In this document: in pieces, positions 1 through 9,562 of the stretch
Numbering within the stretch: the stretch's first letter is position 1
Layout: the number at the start of each line of letters is the position of its first letter
Assembly (NCBI GenBank): GCA_945874225.1
Contig: CAMCFT010000006.1
Coordinates: 1 to 64,000, forward strand
From: Flavobacterium psychrophilum
GTDB taxonomy: Bacteria; Bacteroidota; Bacteroidia; Flavobacteriales; Flavobacteriaceae
Direction: 5' to 3'
Length of the DNA stretch: 64,000 nt
Program-made: the position numbers and the translations under genes
The notes under the pieces: generated by a model
What the model was told of the DNA's origin: nothing
Seen by the model: only the letters and a program-made list of their open reading frames with translations
The model's database searches: none

Positions 1-1881
1 TGGCTCAAGAATTACAGCTCCGGCAGCCTTAGCTACTTCTCTGTATCCCATTCTAGCTGCTAACTCAAAAGAGAGTGCATCCGAATCGACTGGGTGAAAA
101 GATCCGTCTAATAAAGTTACTTTCAAACTATCTACTTGGTATCCTGCTAAAGGACCCGTTTTCATAGCTTCTCTGAAACCTTTTTCTACAGATGGAATAT
201 ATTCTTTAGGAACGTTTCCACCTTTTACGGCATTTATAAACTGCAAGCCTACAGGAGCTTTACCGTCAACTTCATCAGCAGGTTCCAATTTAAATACGAT
301 ATCACCGAATTTACCACGACCTCCAGATTGTTTCTTGTAAGTTTCTCTGTGTTGAGCAGATTTTGTAAAAGCTTCTTTATATTCAACTTGAGGTTCACCT
401 TGGTTAACTTCAACTTTAAATTCACGTTTCATTCTATCAACAAGAATATCTAAGTGTAATTCTCCCATTCCTGAGATAATTGTTTGTCCTGAAGCTTCAT
501 CCGTTCTAACCGTAAATGTTGGATCTTCCTCCGCTAATTTAGCCAAAGCCATACCCATTTTATCTACGTCAGCTTTAGTTTTAGGCTCAATAGCAATACC
601 AATAACCGGTGCTGGGAATTTCATTGACTCAAGAATAATTGGGTGCTTTTCATCACACAATGTATCTCCAGTTTTGATATCTTTAAATCCTACTGCTGCT
701 CCAATATCACCTGCTTCGATATAATCGATTGGGTTTTGTTTGTTAGCGTGCATTTGGTAGATACGAGAAATTCTTTCTTTATTTCCTGAACGAGTGTTCA
801 AAACGTAAGAACCTGCATCTAAACGCCCTGAATAAGCACGGAAGAAAGCCAAACGACCTACGAATGGGTCAGTAGCAATTTTAAATGCTAAAGCAGCGAA
901 TGGCTCTTTAACATCTGGCTTACGCAAGATTTTAGTTTGATCCTCTTCTAATAATTCAGCATCATCAGGATGAATTCCTTCAATACCTTCTTTATCCATT
1001 GGAGACGGCAAGTATTTACATACTGCATCTAACATGAATTGAACTCCTTTATTTTTGAAAGCAGAACCAGCAATCATCGGAATGATAGCCATATCCATAG
1101 TCGCAGCTCTTAATGCGTTATTGATTTCTTCCTCAGTAATAGATTCTTCATCTTCCATGAATTTCTCTAAAAGGTTTTCATCATAATCAGCAACTGCTTC
1201 AATAAGGATAGATCTGTATTCTTTTACTTCTGCAAGCATATCTTCTGGAATAGGCACAATATCAAATGTAGCACCCAAACCTTCTTCATGCCATACAATA
1301 GCTTGATTTTTTACTAAATCAACCACACCTCTGAAGTCATTTTCTTCACCAATTGGCAAAGTAATAGCAACAGCATTAGACTTTAACATATCTCTTACTT
1401 GTTGACATACCATCAAAAAGTTAGATCCTTGTCTGTCCATTTTGTTTACGAATCCCATACGAGGCACTCTATATTGATCTGCCAATCTCCAGTTTGTTTC
1501 TGATTGTGGCTCAACACCATCAACAGCACTAAACAAGAAAACTAACCCGTCAAGTACACGTAAAGAACGATTTACTTCAACAGTAAAATCAACGTGTCCC
1601 GGGGTATCAATAATATTAAAGTGATAAGGAAGTGATTCAGGTAAAATTTTACCTTGTTCAGTTGGAAAATTCCATTCACAAGTTGTAGCAGCAGAAGTAA
1701 TTGTTATACCTCTTTCTTGCTCTTGTGCCATCCAGTCCATTGTTGCAGCACCATCGTGTACTTCACCAATTTTATGTGACTTTCCGGTATAGAATAATAT
1801 ACGCTCCGTTGTTGTTGTTTTACCAGCATCAATGTGAGCAGCAATTCCAATATTTCTTGTAAATTTAAGATCTCTAGCCAT
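1..1881 (-). CDS. fusA: Elongation factor G, 3' end cut by the window edge
   Basis: EF-G is the translocation GTPase that moves tRNAs and mRNA through the ribosome after peptide transfer. The reading frame from the ATG at 1881 runs open to base 1, giving 627 residues of a protein usually near 715, so about the last 90 (the end of domain IV and domain V) lie outside the window. Visible motifs are the G1 P-loop [15 protein letters not shown] near residue 15, the switch region [12 protein letters not shown], the G3 motif [12 protein letters not shown] and the G4 motif NKMD. It follows rpsG by 10 nt and is the third gene of the str operon rpsL-rpsG-fusA, read from the promoter before rpsL. Only one EF-G is seen here. 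The identification is secure. Confidence 0.97.
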   Translation of the reverse strand, partial: MARDLKFTRNIGIAAHIDAGKTTTTERILFYTGKSHKIGEVHDGAATMDWMAQEQERGITITSAATTCEWNFPTEQGKILPESLPYHFNIIDTPGHVDFTVEVNRSLRVLDGLVFLFSAVDGVEPQSETNWRLADQYRVPRMGFVNKMDRQGSNFLMVCQQVRDMLKSNAVAITLPIGEENDFRGVVDLVKNQAIVWHEEGLGATFDIVPIPEDMLAEVKEYRSILIEAVADYDENLLEKFMEDEESITEEEINNALRAATMDMAIIPMIAGSAFKNKGVQFMLDAVCKYLPSPMDKEGIEGIHPDDAELLEEDQTKILRKPDVKEPFAALAFKIATDPFVGRLAFFRAYSGRLDAGSYVLNTRSGNKERISRIYQMHANKQNPIDYIEAGDIGAAVGFKDIKTGDTLCDEKHPIILESMKFPAPVIGIAIEPKTKADVDKMGMALAKLAEEDPTFTVRTDEASGQTIISGMGELHLDILVDRMKREFKVEVNQGEPQVEYKEAFTKSAQHRETYKKQSGGRGKFGDIVFKLEPADEVDGKAPVGLQFINAVKGGNVPKEYIPSVEKGFREAMKTGPLAGYQVDSLKVTLLDGSFHPVDSDALSFELAARMGYREVAKAAGAVILEP

Positions 1882-1891
1882 TTCTTAAGAA

Positions 1892-2368
1892 TTAAAATCT
1901 AAAGTGAGAGAAAGCTTTATTAGCCTCTGCCATTTTGTGAGTATCCATTCTTTTCTTAACAGCAGCTCCTTCTTCTTTAGCCGCAGCTAAACATTCTGAA
2001 GCTAATCTTTGAGCCATTGATTTTTCGTTTCTTCTTCTTGAATAAAGAATCAACCATTTCATGGCCATAGATATTTTTCTGTCTGGTCTAATTTGCATTG
2101 GAATTTGGAATGTAGCTCCACCTACTCTACGACTACGTACTTCTACGTGAGGCATAACGTTAGTTAAAGCATCTTTCCAGATGTCTAATGCTGGTTTTTC
2201 TGCATCTTGCTTTTTAGTTTCTATAATGTCAATTGCATCATAAAATACTTTAAAAGCTGTTGATTTCTTACCGTCCCACATTAAGTTGTTTACAAAACGT
2301 GTTACCAATTGGTCGTTAAACCTTGGATCTGGTAAAAGTGGTCTTTTCTTTGCCGCTCGTTTTCTCAT
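1892..2368 (-). CDS. rpsG: 30S ribosomal protein S7
   Basis: S7 nucleates assembly of the 30S head by binding the 3' major domain of 16S rRNA, and it contacts the E-site tRNA. The product is 158 residues, the usual length for this phylum. It begins MRKRAAKKRPLLPDPRF and carries the family signature around residues 74-92 (PHVEVRSRRVGGATFQIPM). Its place between rpsL and fusA is the standard str operon order. The 98-nt gap to rpsL is unusually long for this operon and contains short tandem repeats (see 2387-2460), so the distal genes may depend on read-through across that spacer. Confidence 0.98.
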   Translation of the reverse strand: MRKRAAKKRPLLPDPRFNDQLVTRFVNNLMWDGKKSTAFKVFYDAIDIIETKKQDAEKPALDIWKDALTNVMPHVEVRSRRVGGATFQIPMQIRPDRKISMAMKWLILYSRRRNEKSMAQRLASECLAAAKEEGAAVKKRMDTHKMAEANKAFSHFRF

Positions 2369-2386
2369 TTCTTTTTTTTTAAAAAA

Positions 2387-2460
2387 GTCTTAACGTCTTA
2401 ACGTCATAATGTCATAATGCAAAAAATGCATATTCGACTTTAAACTTTCGACTTTCGACT
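2387..2460. repeat. Tandem 8-mers in the rpsL-rpsG spacer
   Basis: Four adjacent 8-base units occupy 2387-2418: GTCTTAAC twice, then GTCATAAT twice. After about 16 bases, 2435-2460 has three copies of a CGACTTT-like unit. The block fills most of the gap between two ribosomal protein genes that are normally packed closely. No hairpin with a T-run was found, so it does not look like a terminator. It is probably a decayed dispersed repeat; its function is unknown. Confidence 0.7.
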
Positions 2461-2466
2461 AATTAA

Positions 2467-2850
2467 TTACTTTTTTGCTTCTTTTGGGCGTTTTGCTCCG
2501 TATTTAGATCTTCTTTGCGTTCTTCCAGCAACACCTGATGTATCAAGTGCTCCACGAACGATGTGATATCTTACTCCTGGCAAATCTTTTACCCTTCCAC
2601 CCCTAACTAATACTATCGAGTGCTCTTGTAGATTGTGTCCTTCACCAGGGATGTAGGCATTTACTTCATTACCATTTGTCAAACGTACACGCGCTACTTT
2701 ACGCATTGCAGAGTTTGGTTTTTTTGGTGTAGTAGTGTAAACACGCGTACAAACCCCTCTTCTTTGAGGACAAGAATCTAAAGCAACCGATTTACTCTTC
2801 TTAGTTATCTGAGTTCTTCCTGTTCTTACTAATTGTTGAATTGTTGGCAT
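2467..2850 (-). CDS. rpsL: 30S ribosomal protein S12
   Basis: S12 is the decoding-centre protein of the 30S subunit. The product is 127 residues. The two loops where streptomycin-resistance changes arise are both wild-type here: [13 protein letters not shown] near residue 41 keeps the lysines, and [14 protein letters not shown] near residue 85 keeps its lysine. It is the first gene of the str operon. A consensus Bacteroidota promoter lies upstream at 2903-2933, giving a leader of about 50 nt. The start is the ATG whose product begins [12 protein letters not shown], which matches the family. Confidence 0.98.
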
Positions 2851-2902
2851 AATTAATACTAAAATTTCTTATATATTAAATTTCCCGCTTTTTACGGGGT
2901 TG

Positions 2903-2933
2903 CAAATGTAGTAATTATTTTTTTCTAAACAAA
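2903..2933 (-). promoter_or_regulatory. Promoter of the rpsL-rpsG-fusA operon
   Basis: Read on the minus strand, TTTG (2930-2933) is followed by exactly 19 bases and then TACATTTG (2903-2910). This matches the Bacteroidota sigma consensus TTTG-N19-TAnnTTTG at all conserved positions. Transcription would start near 2897, leaving a leader of about 45-50 nt that contains a small CCCG/CGGG hairpin near 2881-2899. Confidence 0.85.
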
Positions 2934-3120
2934 TCATAATTAATTAAATTTTGCAAGAAGTAAATATTTGTTATTTAATGGAATACAGAATTGACGAAAT
3001 AATAATCTTGATAAAAATTAAAACTATATATTAATGGCTATTTCGATAAGAATATTTAACCTTGTAATTATATCACAAACAATAGATATTTGCGTTACAT
3101 TTATTAAAATTTATAATCAT

Positions 3121-4875
3121 TTGAAAAACTTAGTCTTCTTTTTATTGTTTTTAACCTTTGGCGCGAATTGTTTTGCCCAGAGTTTTCGGCTACAAATAAT
3201 CGGGAGTTCAATTTACGAAAACAAAGTCATTGATTCCTTAAAATACACTTCAACTTACACAAATACTAAATCCATTAGTGATGAGTTAAATATCCTATCC
3301 GAAAGGCTATCAAAAACAGGATATATCGAGAACCAAATCCTTGAAAACAGAAGGGAAAATGACTCCAGTTATATTGCTAAATTCAGCTTGGGTGATAGAA
3401 TAAAATCAATAAATATATATATAGGTAGAATAAACCTCACCCCAACCCTCTCCAAAGGAGAGAGAGCCGAAGCTGTTATTGATAATAATAGTATAATTAA
3501 AGACTTGATTGGATTAAATAAAACCAAAGACACTTTAATTCTTCCTTACAGCGAAATAGAAACCTTTCTTAACCAAACTTTGCAAAAACTGGAACAAAAA
3601 GGGTATGCGCTAGCAAAACTTAAACTCATCCACATTCAAAAGAAAAACAATTCTCTTTACGCTGATTTACAATTTGAGTCTGATAAACAAAGACGATTAA
3701 ATTCCATTGTGGTAAGATTTGGCGAAAGCAACAAAAAAAACAGTTTCCCCGAAGGCCATCTGAAACAAATTAATCGGAAATACCATAACAGCACTTTCAA
3801 TCAGGATATCGTTCGCAAGATTCACGATGATTTTGATAAATTTGGATTTGTAAACCAAATAAAAAATCCGGAAATATTGTTCACCAAAGACACTACCAAA
3901 GTGTATGTATATCTCGAAAAAAGAAAATCCAATACTTTTGACGGTTTTATTGGCTTTTTGAACAATGAAAACAACAAATTAGTTTTTAATGGTTACCTAG
4001 ATTTAACATTGGAAAACACCATTCGAGCCGGAGAACAATTTTCACTATATTGGAAAAGCGAAGGAAACAACCAAAAAACATTCAAAACAAGCATTGATTT
4101 ACCCTACATTTTTAAAAGTCCTATAGGTTTGAAAGCTCAAATATATATTTTCAAACAAGACAGCATATTTCAAAACACTAAAACCTCCATTGATTTGGGC
4201 TATTTTATGGATTACAACACTCGAATATATTTGGGATACCAATCTACTGAATCCAGTGACATACAAAACACAAACAACAGCAGCATCAGCGATTATAAGA
4301 ATTCATTTCTCACAACAAATTTTGAATACTCAAAATTTGACAATGAAAATTTAACTTTTCCAAAAAAGACAAATCTCTCCATTACTATGGGACTTGGAAA
4401 AAGAACAACAACAGACTTAGTCGAAACTGCAGGCTCCAGTAAACAGACTTATATTAACATTAACGCAATGCATAACTTCTATTTGAACAAAAAAAACTGT
4501 TTTAACATAAATTATCAAAATTATTTTTTAAAAAGCGACACTTATATCATCAATGAATTATACCGTTTTGGAGGTGTCAATTCCATTCGAGGATTTGCTG
4601 AGAATAGCCTACAATCTAACTTTATGACAGCCATTATTACTGAATATCGATATATTATTTCCCAAGATTTATACCTGCATTCCATTACGGATTATGGCTA
4701 TTATCAGGATGATAGCACAAGTAGTAAAGGAAATCTACTAGGATTTGGATTTGGATTGGGGGTGCAAACCAGAAACGGATTACTAAAATTAGCTATTGCG
4801 AATGGAAGCACAAAAAACCAAGAAATCAAATTTTATAACACTATCATTAATATATGTTATAATGTTAAATTTTGA
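3121..4875 (+). CDS. Omp85/BamA-TamA-type outer-membrane barrel protein
   Basis: This is an outer-membrane protein with the architecture of the Omp85 superfamily, whose members insert or translocate other outer-membrane proteins. Residues 1-20 from the TTG at 3121 form a signal peptide (LKNLVFFLLFLTFGANCFAQ). A periplasmic POTRA-like part follows, then a C-terminal beta-barrel. Near the end, FGGVNSIRGF is the conserved L6-loop (V/I)RGF motif, and the protein ends in an aromatic residue (NVKF). The frame extends upstream to an ATG at 3034, but the signal peptide begins exactly at 3121 and a promoter-like GATATTTG sits at 3085-3092, so the later start is preferred. At 584 residues it is shorter than BamA. 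A palindromic repeat is inserted in frame at 3435-3466. Its specific role is unknown. Confidence 0.8.
   Translation: MKNLVFFLLFLTFGANCFAQSFRLQIIGSSIYENKVIDSLKYTSTYTNTKSISDELNILSERLSKTGYIENQILENRRENDSSYIAKFSLGDRIKSINIYIGRINLTPTLSKGERAEAVIDNNSIIKDLIGLNKTKDTLILPYSEIETFLNQTLQKLEQKGYALAKLKLIHIQKKNNSLYADLQFESDKQRRLNSIVVRFGESNKKNSFPEGHLKQINRKYHNSTFNQDIVRKIHDDFDKFGFVNQIKNPEILFTKDTTKVYVYLEKRKSNTFDGFIGFLNNENNKLVFNGYLDLTLENTIRAGEQFSLYWKSEGNNQKTFKTSIDLPYIFKSPIGLKAQIYIFKQDSIFQNTKTSIDLGYFMDYNTRIYLGYQSTESSDIQNTNNSSISDYKNSFLTTNFEYSKFDNENLTFPKKTNLSITMGLGKRTTTDLVETAGSSKQTYININAMHNFYLNKKNCFNINYQNYFLKSDTYIINELYRFGGVNSIRGFAENSLQSNFMTAIITEYRYIISQDLYLHSITDYGYYQDDSTSSKGNLLGFGFGLGVQTRNGLLKLAIANGSTKNQEIKFYNTIINICYNVKF
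3435..3466 (+). repeat. GC-rich palindromic repeat inside the Omp85 gene
   Basis: The segment CCTCACCCCAACC followed by CTCTCCAAAGGAGAG is a short palindromic element in an otherwise AT-rich gene. It is read in frame and encodes LTPTLSKGERA within the periplasmic part of the protein. It resembles the CCCCTAACCCC...GGGG elements at 22032, 22137 and 35237 in layout (a pyrimidine-rich C tract, then a hairpin of C and G runs around AAA or GAA). Confidence 0.7.
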
Positions 4876-4959
4876 TACTAATCAAAAAAAGATTTTCATT
4901 TATTAGGAAAGTTAACAAATTATTAAGATTTTTGTCTCACTAATTCAAAATATTTAAAA

Positions 4960-7900
4960 ATGAAACTAAAGTTCAATGGATTCTTAGTACTATTAGTAGT
5001 ACTTGTGGCGCAAATTACTTTTGCGCAAGAGAGAGTTGTTTCAGGAGTTGTTTCTGATAATGCGGGACTGCCTTTACCTGGCGTGAGTGTATTAGTAAAA
5101 GGAACTAAATCTGGAACACAAACTGATTTTGATGGAAAATATTCTATCAAAGCATCGTCAAGCCAAGTCTTGATTTTTAGCTATGTTGGGATGAAGACCC
5201 AAGAAGTTACGGCTAGTTCAGCTACAGTAAATGTTAAATTGGCAAGTACTGCTGTAGAGCTTGAAGGAGTAGTTGTTACAGCTTTGGGAATTAAAAAATC
5301 CGAAAAAGCGATAGGTTACGCTGCTCAAAGCGTTAAAGGAGCAAGTCTTACCGAAGCAAGAGAAACCAATTTAGTTAATGCTTTAAGCGGAAAAATTGCT
5401 GGGGTTCAAGTTACAAACAGCTCTGGTGCGGTAGGTGCTTCATCAAGAATCGTATTGAGAGGTAACTCTTCTATTACAGGAAATAATCAAGCATTATTTG
5501 TCGTTGATGGAGTTCCTTTTGACAACACATCTTATAGTAATGCTGATGATACAGGAGGACGTGATTTACCAAATGGCGTTGCCAGTATCAATCCTGATGA
5601 TGTGGAAAGCATTACTGTATTAAAAGGCCCAAATGCTGCAGCACTATATGGTCTTAGAGCAAGTAATGGTGTGATTATTATTACAACTAAATCTGGCAAA
5701 AAAGGAAAAGGGTTAAGTGTTGCTTCCTTTAATTCAAATACAACTTTCACAGATCCTTTAATATTGCCTAAGTACCAAAATTCTTATGGTCAAGGAGCAA
5801 CTTCGGATTACTATGAATTTGTAGATGGTGCTGGTGGAGGATATAATGATGGTGTTGATGAAAGTTGGGGTCCAGCTTTAGACAAAGGATTGTCTTTTGT
5901 TCAATGGGATTCTTACAAAGTAGGTGGCGCTCCACTCCCTTGGATTTCCCACAAAGATAACGTTAAAGATTTTTATGAAACTGGATATTCCCAGTCCAAC
6001 AACTTGTCATTATCAGCAGGTTCAGATGATGCTAATTTTAGAATGTCTATTGGTAATTCTGACGAAAAAGGTATGCTTTATAATACTGACTTCAAAAAGT
6101 TTAACGTAAGTTTGAATGGTAATATCAAACTTGGAGAAAAACTAACAGGAGGTATTACAATGAACTATTTTAATGATAAAAGTAATAATTTGCCAACAGG
6201 AGGTTATGATAATGAGAATGCGGCTCAGCAATTTATTTGGTCCGCAAGAAACGTTCAATTTACAGATTTGAAAGATTGGAAGAATCTACCTCTTGCGCCA
6301 GTAGGCACGCCCGCTGAAGGAACACCATTAAACTGGAATACTAATTTCCAAAACAATCCATATTGGGTTCTAGACACTAATACGAATACTTACGATAGAG
6401 ATAGGGTAACAGGAGCTGCATTTGTGGGGTATCAGGTTACAAATAGCATATCAGCAAATGGAAAAATCTCATTAGATCAATACTCACAATTGACTACTAG
6501 CAGACAAGCTTTGGGCTCAAACAGTGCAGTAGATGGATCTTATGGTGAAAATTCTTTAAGATATTCTGAAATTAATGCTGAATTTATTTTGAGTTACAAA
6601 AAACAGTTTACTGAAGATATTAATTTTTCCATTAATTTTGGAGGAAATAATATGAAAAGAATAGTAACACAAAACTTTGGTAGTATTTCTGGTTTAGAGT
6701 TGCCTAACTTCTATAATTTATCAAACATTAAATCCGGCACCACGCCAATTTTTGGTAATAACTATAATGAAGTAAGAATTGGTTCGCTTTTAGGATTTGG
6801 TGAAGTTTCTTATAAAGATTATTTATATATTAATTTTTCTGGAAGAAATGATTGGGCGAGTGTATTACCTACGCAAAACAATTCATTCTTTTATCCTGCG
6901 GTTTCAGGTTCATTGGTTTTATCCGAACTTTTAGATACTAAAGACTCTAGTGTAAACTATATCAAGTTAAGAGGAGGTTGGTCTAAAGTTGGTGGTACTG
7001 GTGCATTAGGCGCATATAATTTAAACTCAACGTATGATCTTGCTAATAATGGATGGGGAAATCAAGCTTCTACGCCTGCTACACAATATAATCCTAACCT
7101 AAAACCAGAGTCGGTTATAGGAGTAGAGGTAGGTATAGATTTGAATGCATTTAAAAACAGATTGCGTTTTTCTGGAACTTACTACACTAAGACAAGTTCT
7201 GATTTGTTAGTTCCAATTCAAGTTTCATCCTCAACAGGTTTTACCAACGTTTGGGACAACATTGCAGAAATGGAAAATAAAGGTTTTGAATTACAATTAG
7301 GTGTTACTGCTTTGAAAACCAAAGATTTTGCATTTGATATTGATTTAAACTTTGCCAAGAATGATAATAAAGTTACTTCTTTAGGAGAACTAGACACTTA
7401 TATTCTTGGTGGTCAATGGGGACTAACCTTAGAGGCTAGACCTGGACATCAATATGGAGATCTTGTAGGTAGAGGATTTGAAAGAGATGCCAATGGAAGT
7501 GTAATTTATGAAAATGGATTGCCAAAAATCGAATCTACTACAAAAGTATTAGGTAATATTACACCAGATTGGACTGGAGGAGCTAATTTCACTTTCAAGT
7601 ATAAAGATTTCGATTTTAGCACATTAATTGACGCAAAAATTGGCGGAGATGTTCACTCAATGACTTATGCTTGGGGTAGATATGCTGGTACTTTAGAAGA
7701 ATCCTTGATTGGTCGTGAAACTGGTCTTGTTGGTAATGGTGTTATGTCTGATGGTGCAGGTGGATACATTCCAAACAATGTAGTTGTTAGTGCAAAATCA
7801 TTTAATCAAACAGCTTATGGTAATACTGTCGAAGAAAGCGCCATTTTTGACGCTAGTTATGTTAAACTAAGACAAATGGCTATTGGTTATTCAATTCCAA

Positions 7901-8097
7901 AGAAACTGTTGCAAAACACTCCAATTCAAGATTTCAAGTTTTCTATAGTTGCTAGAAATTTAGCGATTTTATACAAAAAAGCTCCACATATAGATCCAGA
8001 AACAGGGTTTAGTAGTACTAATGGAAATCAAGGTCAAGAGTTTGGACAAATTCCTTCAGCAAGATCTTACGGATTTAATATAAACGTTCAATTTTAA
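4960..8097 (+). CDS. SusC/RagA-family TonB-dependent receptor
   Basis: This is an outer-membrane TonB-dependent transporter that imports oligomers presented by its SusD partner. It has 1045 residues. Residues 1-22 are a signal peptide, followed by a CarboxypepD_reg-like domain (VSGVVSDNAGLPLPGVSVLV, about residues 26-105). The SusC plug (about 115-235) has the hallmark strings VLRGNSSITGNNQALFVVDG and ALYGLRASNGVIIITTKSGK. The remainder is a large barrel ending in the aromatic residue of NINVQF. The SusD gene starts 19 nt downstream and two lipoprotein genes follow, all on the same strand. The substrate cannot be read from the sequence: no glycoside hydrolase is in this cluster, and the nearest secreted enzyme is the M36 protease at 12.4-15.1 kb. 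Confidence 0.95.
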   Translation: MKLKFNGFLVLLVVLVAQITFAQERVVSGVVSDNAGLPLPGVSVLVKGTKSGTQTDFDGKYSIKASSSQVLIFSYVGMKTQEVTASSATVNVKLASTAVELEGVVVTALGIKKSEKAIGYAAQSVKGASLTEARETNLVNALSGKIAGVQVTNSSGAVGASSRIVLRGNSSITGNNQALFVVDGVPFDNTSYSNADDTGGRDLPNGVASINPDDVESITVLKGPNAAALYGLRASNGVIIITTKSGKKGKGLSVASFNSNTTFTDPLILPKYQNSYGQGATSDYYEFVDGAGGGYNDGVDESWGPALDKGLSFVQWDSYKVGGAPLPWISHKDNVKDFYETGYSQSNNLSLSAGSDDANFRMSIGNSDEKGMLYNTDFKKFNVSLNGNIKLGEKLTGGITMNYFNDKSNNLPTGGYDNENAAQQFIWSARNVQFTDLKDWKNLPLAPVGTPAEGTPLNWNTNFQNNPYWVLDTNTNTYDRDRVTGAAFVGYQVTNSISANGKISLDQYSQLTTSRQALGSNSAVDGSYGENSLRYSEINAEFILSYKKQFTEDINFSINFGGNNMKRIVTQNFGSISGLELPNFYNLSNIKSGTTPIFGNNYNEVRIGSLLGFGEVSYKDYLYINFSGRNDWASVLPTQNNSFFYPAVSGSLVLSELLDTKDSSVNYIKLRGGWSKVGGTGALGAYNLNSTYDLANNGWGNQASTPATQYNPNLKPESVIGVEVGIDLNAFKNRLRFSGTYYTKTSSDLLVPIQVSSSTGFTNVWDNIAEMENKGFELQLGVTALKTKDFAFDIDLNFAKNDNKVTSLGELDTYILGGQWGLTLEARPGHQYGDLVGRGFERDANGSVIYENGLPKIESTTKVLGNITPDWTGGANFTFKYKDFDFSTLIDAKIGGDVHSMTYAWGRYAGTLEESLIGRETGLVGNGVMSDGAGGYIPNNVVVSAKSFNQTAYGNTVEESAIFDASYVKLRQMAIGYSIPKKLLQNTPIQDFKFSIVARNLAILYKKAPHIDPETGFSSTNGNQGQEFGQIPSARSYGFNINVQF

Positions 8098-8116
8098 ATC
8101 TAACAACTAAAATATT

Positions 8117-9550
8117 ATGAAAAAAATATCAATTTTATTTATAGCCTTACTTGGTCTTTTTAGTGCAAGTTGCGATAAAGACTTCGAAGAAGTAAACACA
8201 AATCCAAATAAACCTGTTGCAGTTCCTGCACATTTATTATTGGGTAATATTGTTCGATTAAACCAAAATGCTGTGTATCACATGCAACGAGGTGGTGATA
8301 TGGGTATGTGTTGGACTCAACACGTTTCTAAGGTACAATATAATGACGAAGAAAGATATATTCCTAGAAGAGCTGTAATTAACGACATCTGGGATGTTCT
8401 CTATAGCGGTGTCATTGCTGACGCAAAAGCTATGTACACTTTAGCAGATGCAGAGGGCAATACTAACATTAAAGGAATTTCATTAGTACTTCAAGCTAAT
8501 ACTTTTCAGATATTGACAGATCTTTATGGTCCTGTTCCTTACATAGAAGCTTGTAATCCAAACATTTTAAAGCCTGCTTACGACAGCCAAGAAATTGTTT
8601 ACAAAGGAATTTTAGACCTGTTAACTAGAGCAGATGCATTATTGGCAAGTGGTTCAGGTAGTATTCCTGCTACTTCAGATTTAGTTTATGGTGGTGATGC
8701 ATCAAAATGGAGAAAATTGGCTAATTCATTAAAGCTAAAAGCCTTAATGAGAATTTCTAAAGCTCCGGGAATGAATGTTGGAGCTCAGATTCAAGCATTA
8801 GTAACAGCAGGTAATTTAATGTCTTCTAACAGTGATAGCGCACAATTGCTTTATTTAGCAGCACAACCTGATGCTAATCCTATTTATGAAACAATTGTTT
8901 ACGGAACAAGATCTGAGTATAAAATGAGTTCTGTTTTAGTTACTAAACTACAAGGTCTTAATGATCCTAGACTTCCTGTTTTTGCAGGGAAAAATGATGT
9001 TGGCCTTTATGTTGGAAATATTCCTGGGGTTGAAAATCCTGGAAATTATAATGGATTTTCACCTTTAAGTGCTTTCTATTTGAATCCTACATTACCAGGG
9101 GTGATTTTATCTTATGCTCAATCAGAATTTTTATTAGCTGAAGCTATCAATGAAGGATATGTTTCTGGAGGTACTGAGGCGGCATTACTTCATTACAAAA
9201 ACGGGATTACGGCCAACTTTGAATTTAACGGAATTGGAGCAAGTGCGCCAGCTTATGTAGCGCTACCAAACATTGAATTTACAAATCAAGCTGATGGAAG
9301 ACTTAAAATTGGAGAACAAACTTGGCTAGCTCTTTTCGGCCAGGGGTTTGAGGCTTGGACTGAATGGAGAAGAACTGGTTTGCCAGCTTTGTCTCCTGTA
9401 TTTGATGCAGCTCCTGGTGTACCTACCATTCCTTCAAGATTATATTATAACGACACTGAAGGCTCACTAAACAAAGCAAATTATGATGCTGCAGTTGGGA
9501 CTCTAGTAGGTGGTGACAAATTAACATCTCGTCTTTGGTGGATGAACTAA
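8117..9550 (+). CDS. SusD/RagB-family surface lipoprotein
   Basis: This is the surface-exposed binding lid of a SusCD complex. It is a 477-residue lipoprotein: after the MKKISILFIALLGLFSASC signal, the cysteine at residue 19 fits a lipobox and is followed by DKDFEEVNTNPNKP, a typical opening of the SusD-like_2 subgroup. The C-terminal part has AQSEFLLAEAINEGY and WLALFGQGFEAWTEWRRTG, which recur in this family. It follows the SusC gene by 19 nt and precedes the first lipoprotein by 12 nt, so co-transcription is likely. The ligand is unknown. Confidence 0.93.
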   Translation: MKKISILFIALLGLFSASCDKDFEEVNTNPNKPVAVPAHLLLGNIVRLNQNAVYHMQRGGDMGMCWTQHVSKVQYNDEERYIPRRAVINDIWDVLYSGVIADAKAMYTLADAEGNTNIKGISLVLQANTFQILTDLYGPVPYIEACNPNILKPAYDSQEIVYKGILDLLTRADALLASGSGSIPATSDLVYGGDASKWRKLANSLKLKALMRISKAPGMNVGAQIQALVTAGNLMSSNSDSAQLLYLAAQPDANPIYETIVYGTRSEYKMSSVLVTKLQGLNDPRLPVFAGKNDVGLYVGNIPGVENPGNYNGFSPLSAFYLNPTLPGVILSYAQSEFLLAEAINEGYVSGGTEAALLHYKNGITANFEFNGIGASAPAYVALPNIEFTNQADGRLKIGEQTWLALFGQGFEAWTEWRRTGLPALSPVFDAAPGVPTIPSRLYYNDTEGSLNKANYDAAVGTLVGGDKLTSRLWWMN

Positions 9551-9562
9551 TTAATTTTAAAA

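Noticed and set aside
1-1881. fusA as a truncated or broken gene
   Set aside because: The frame is intact up to base 1; it is simply cut by the window edge.
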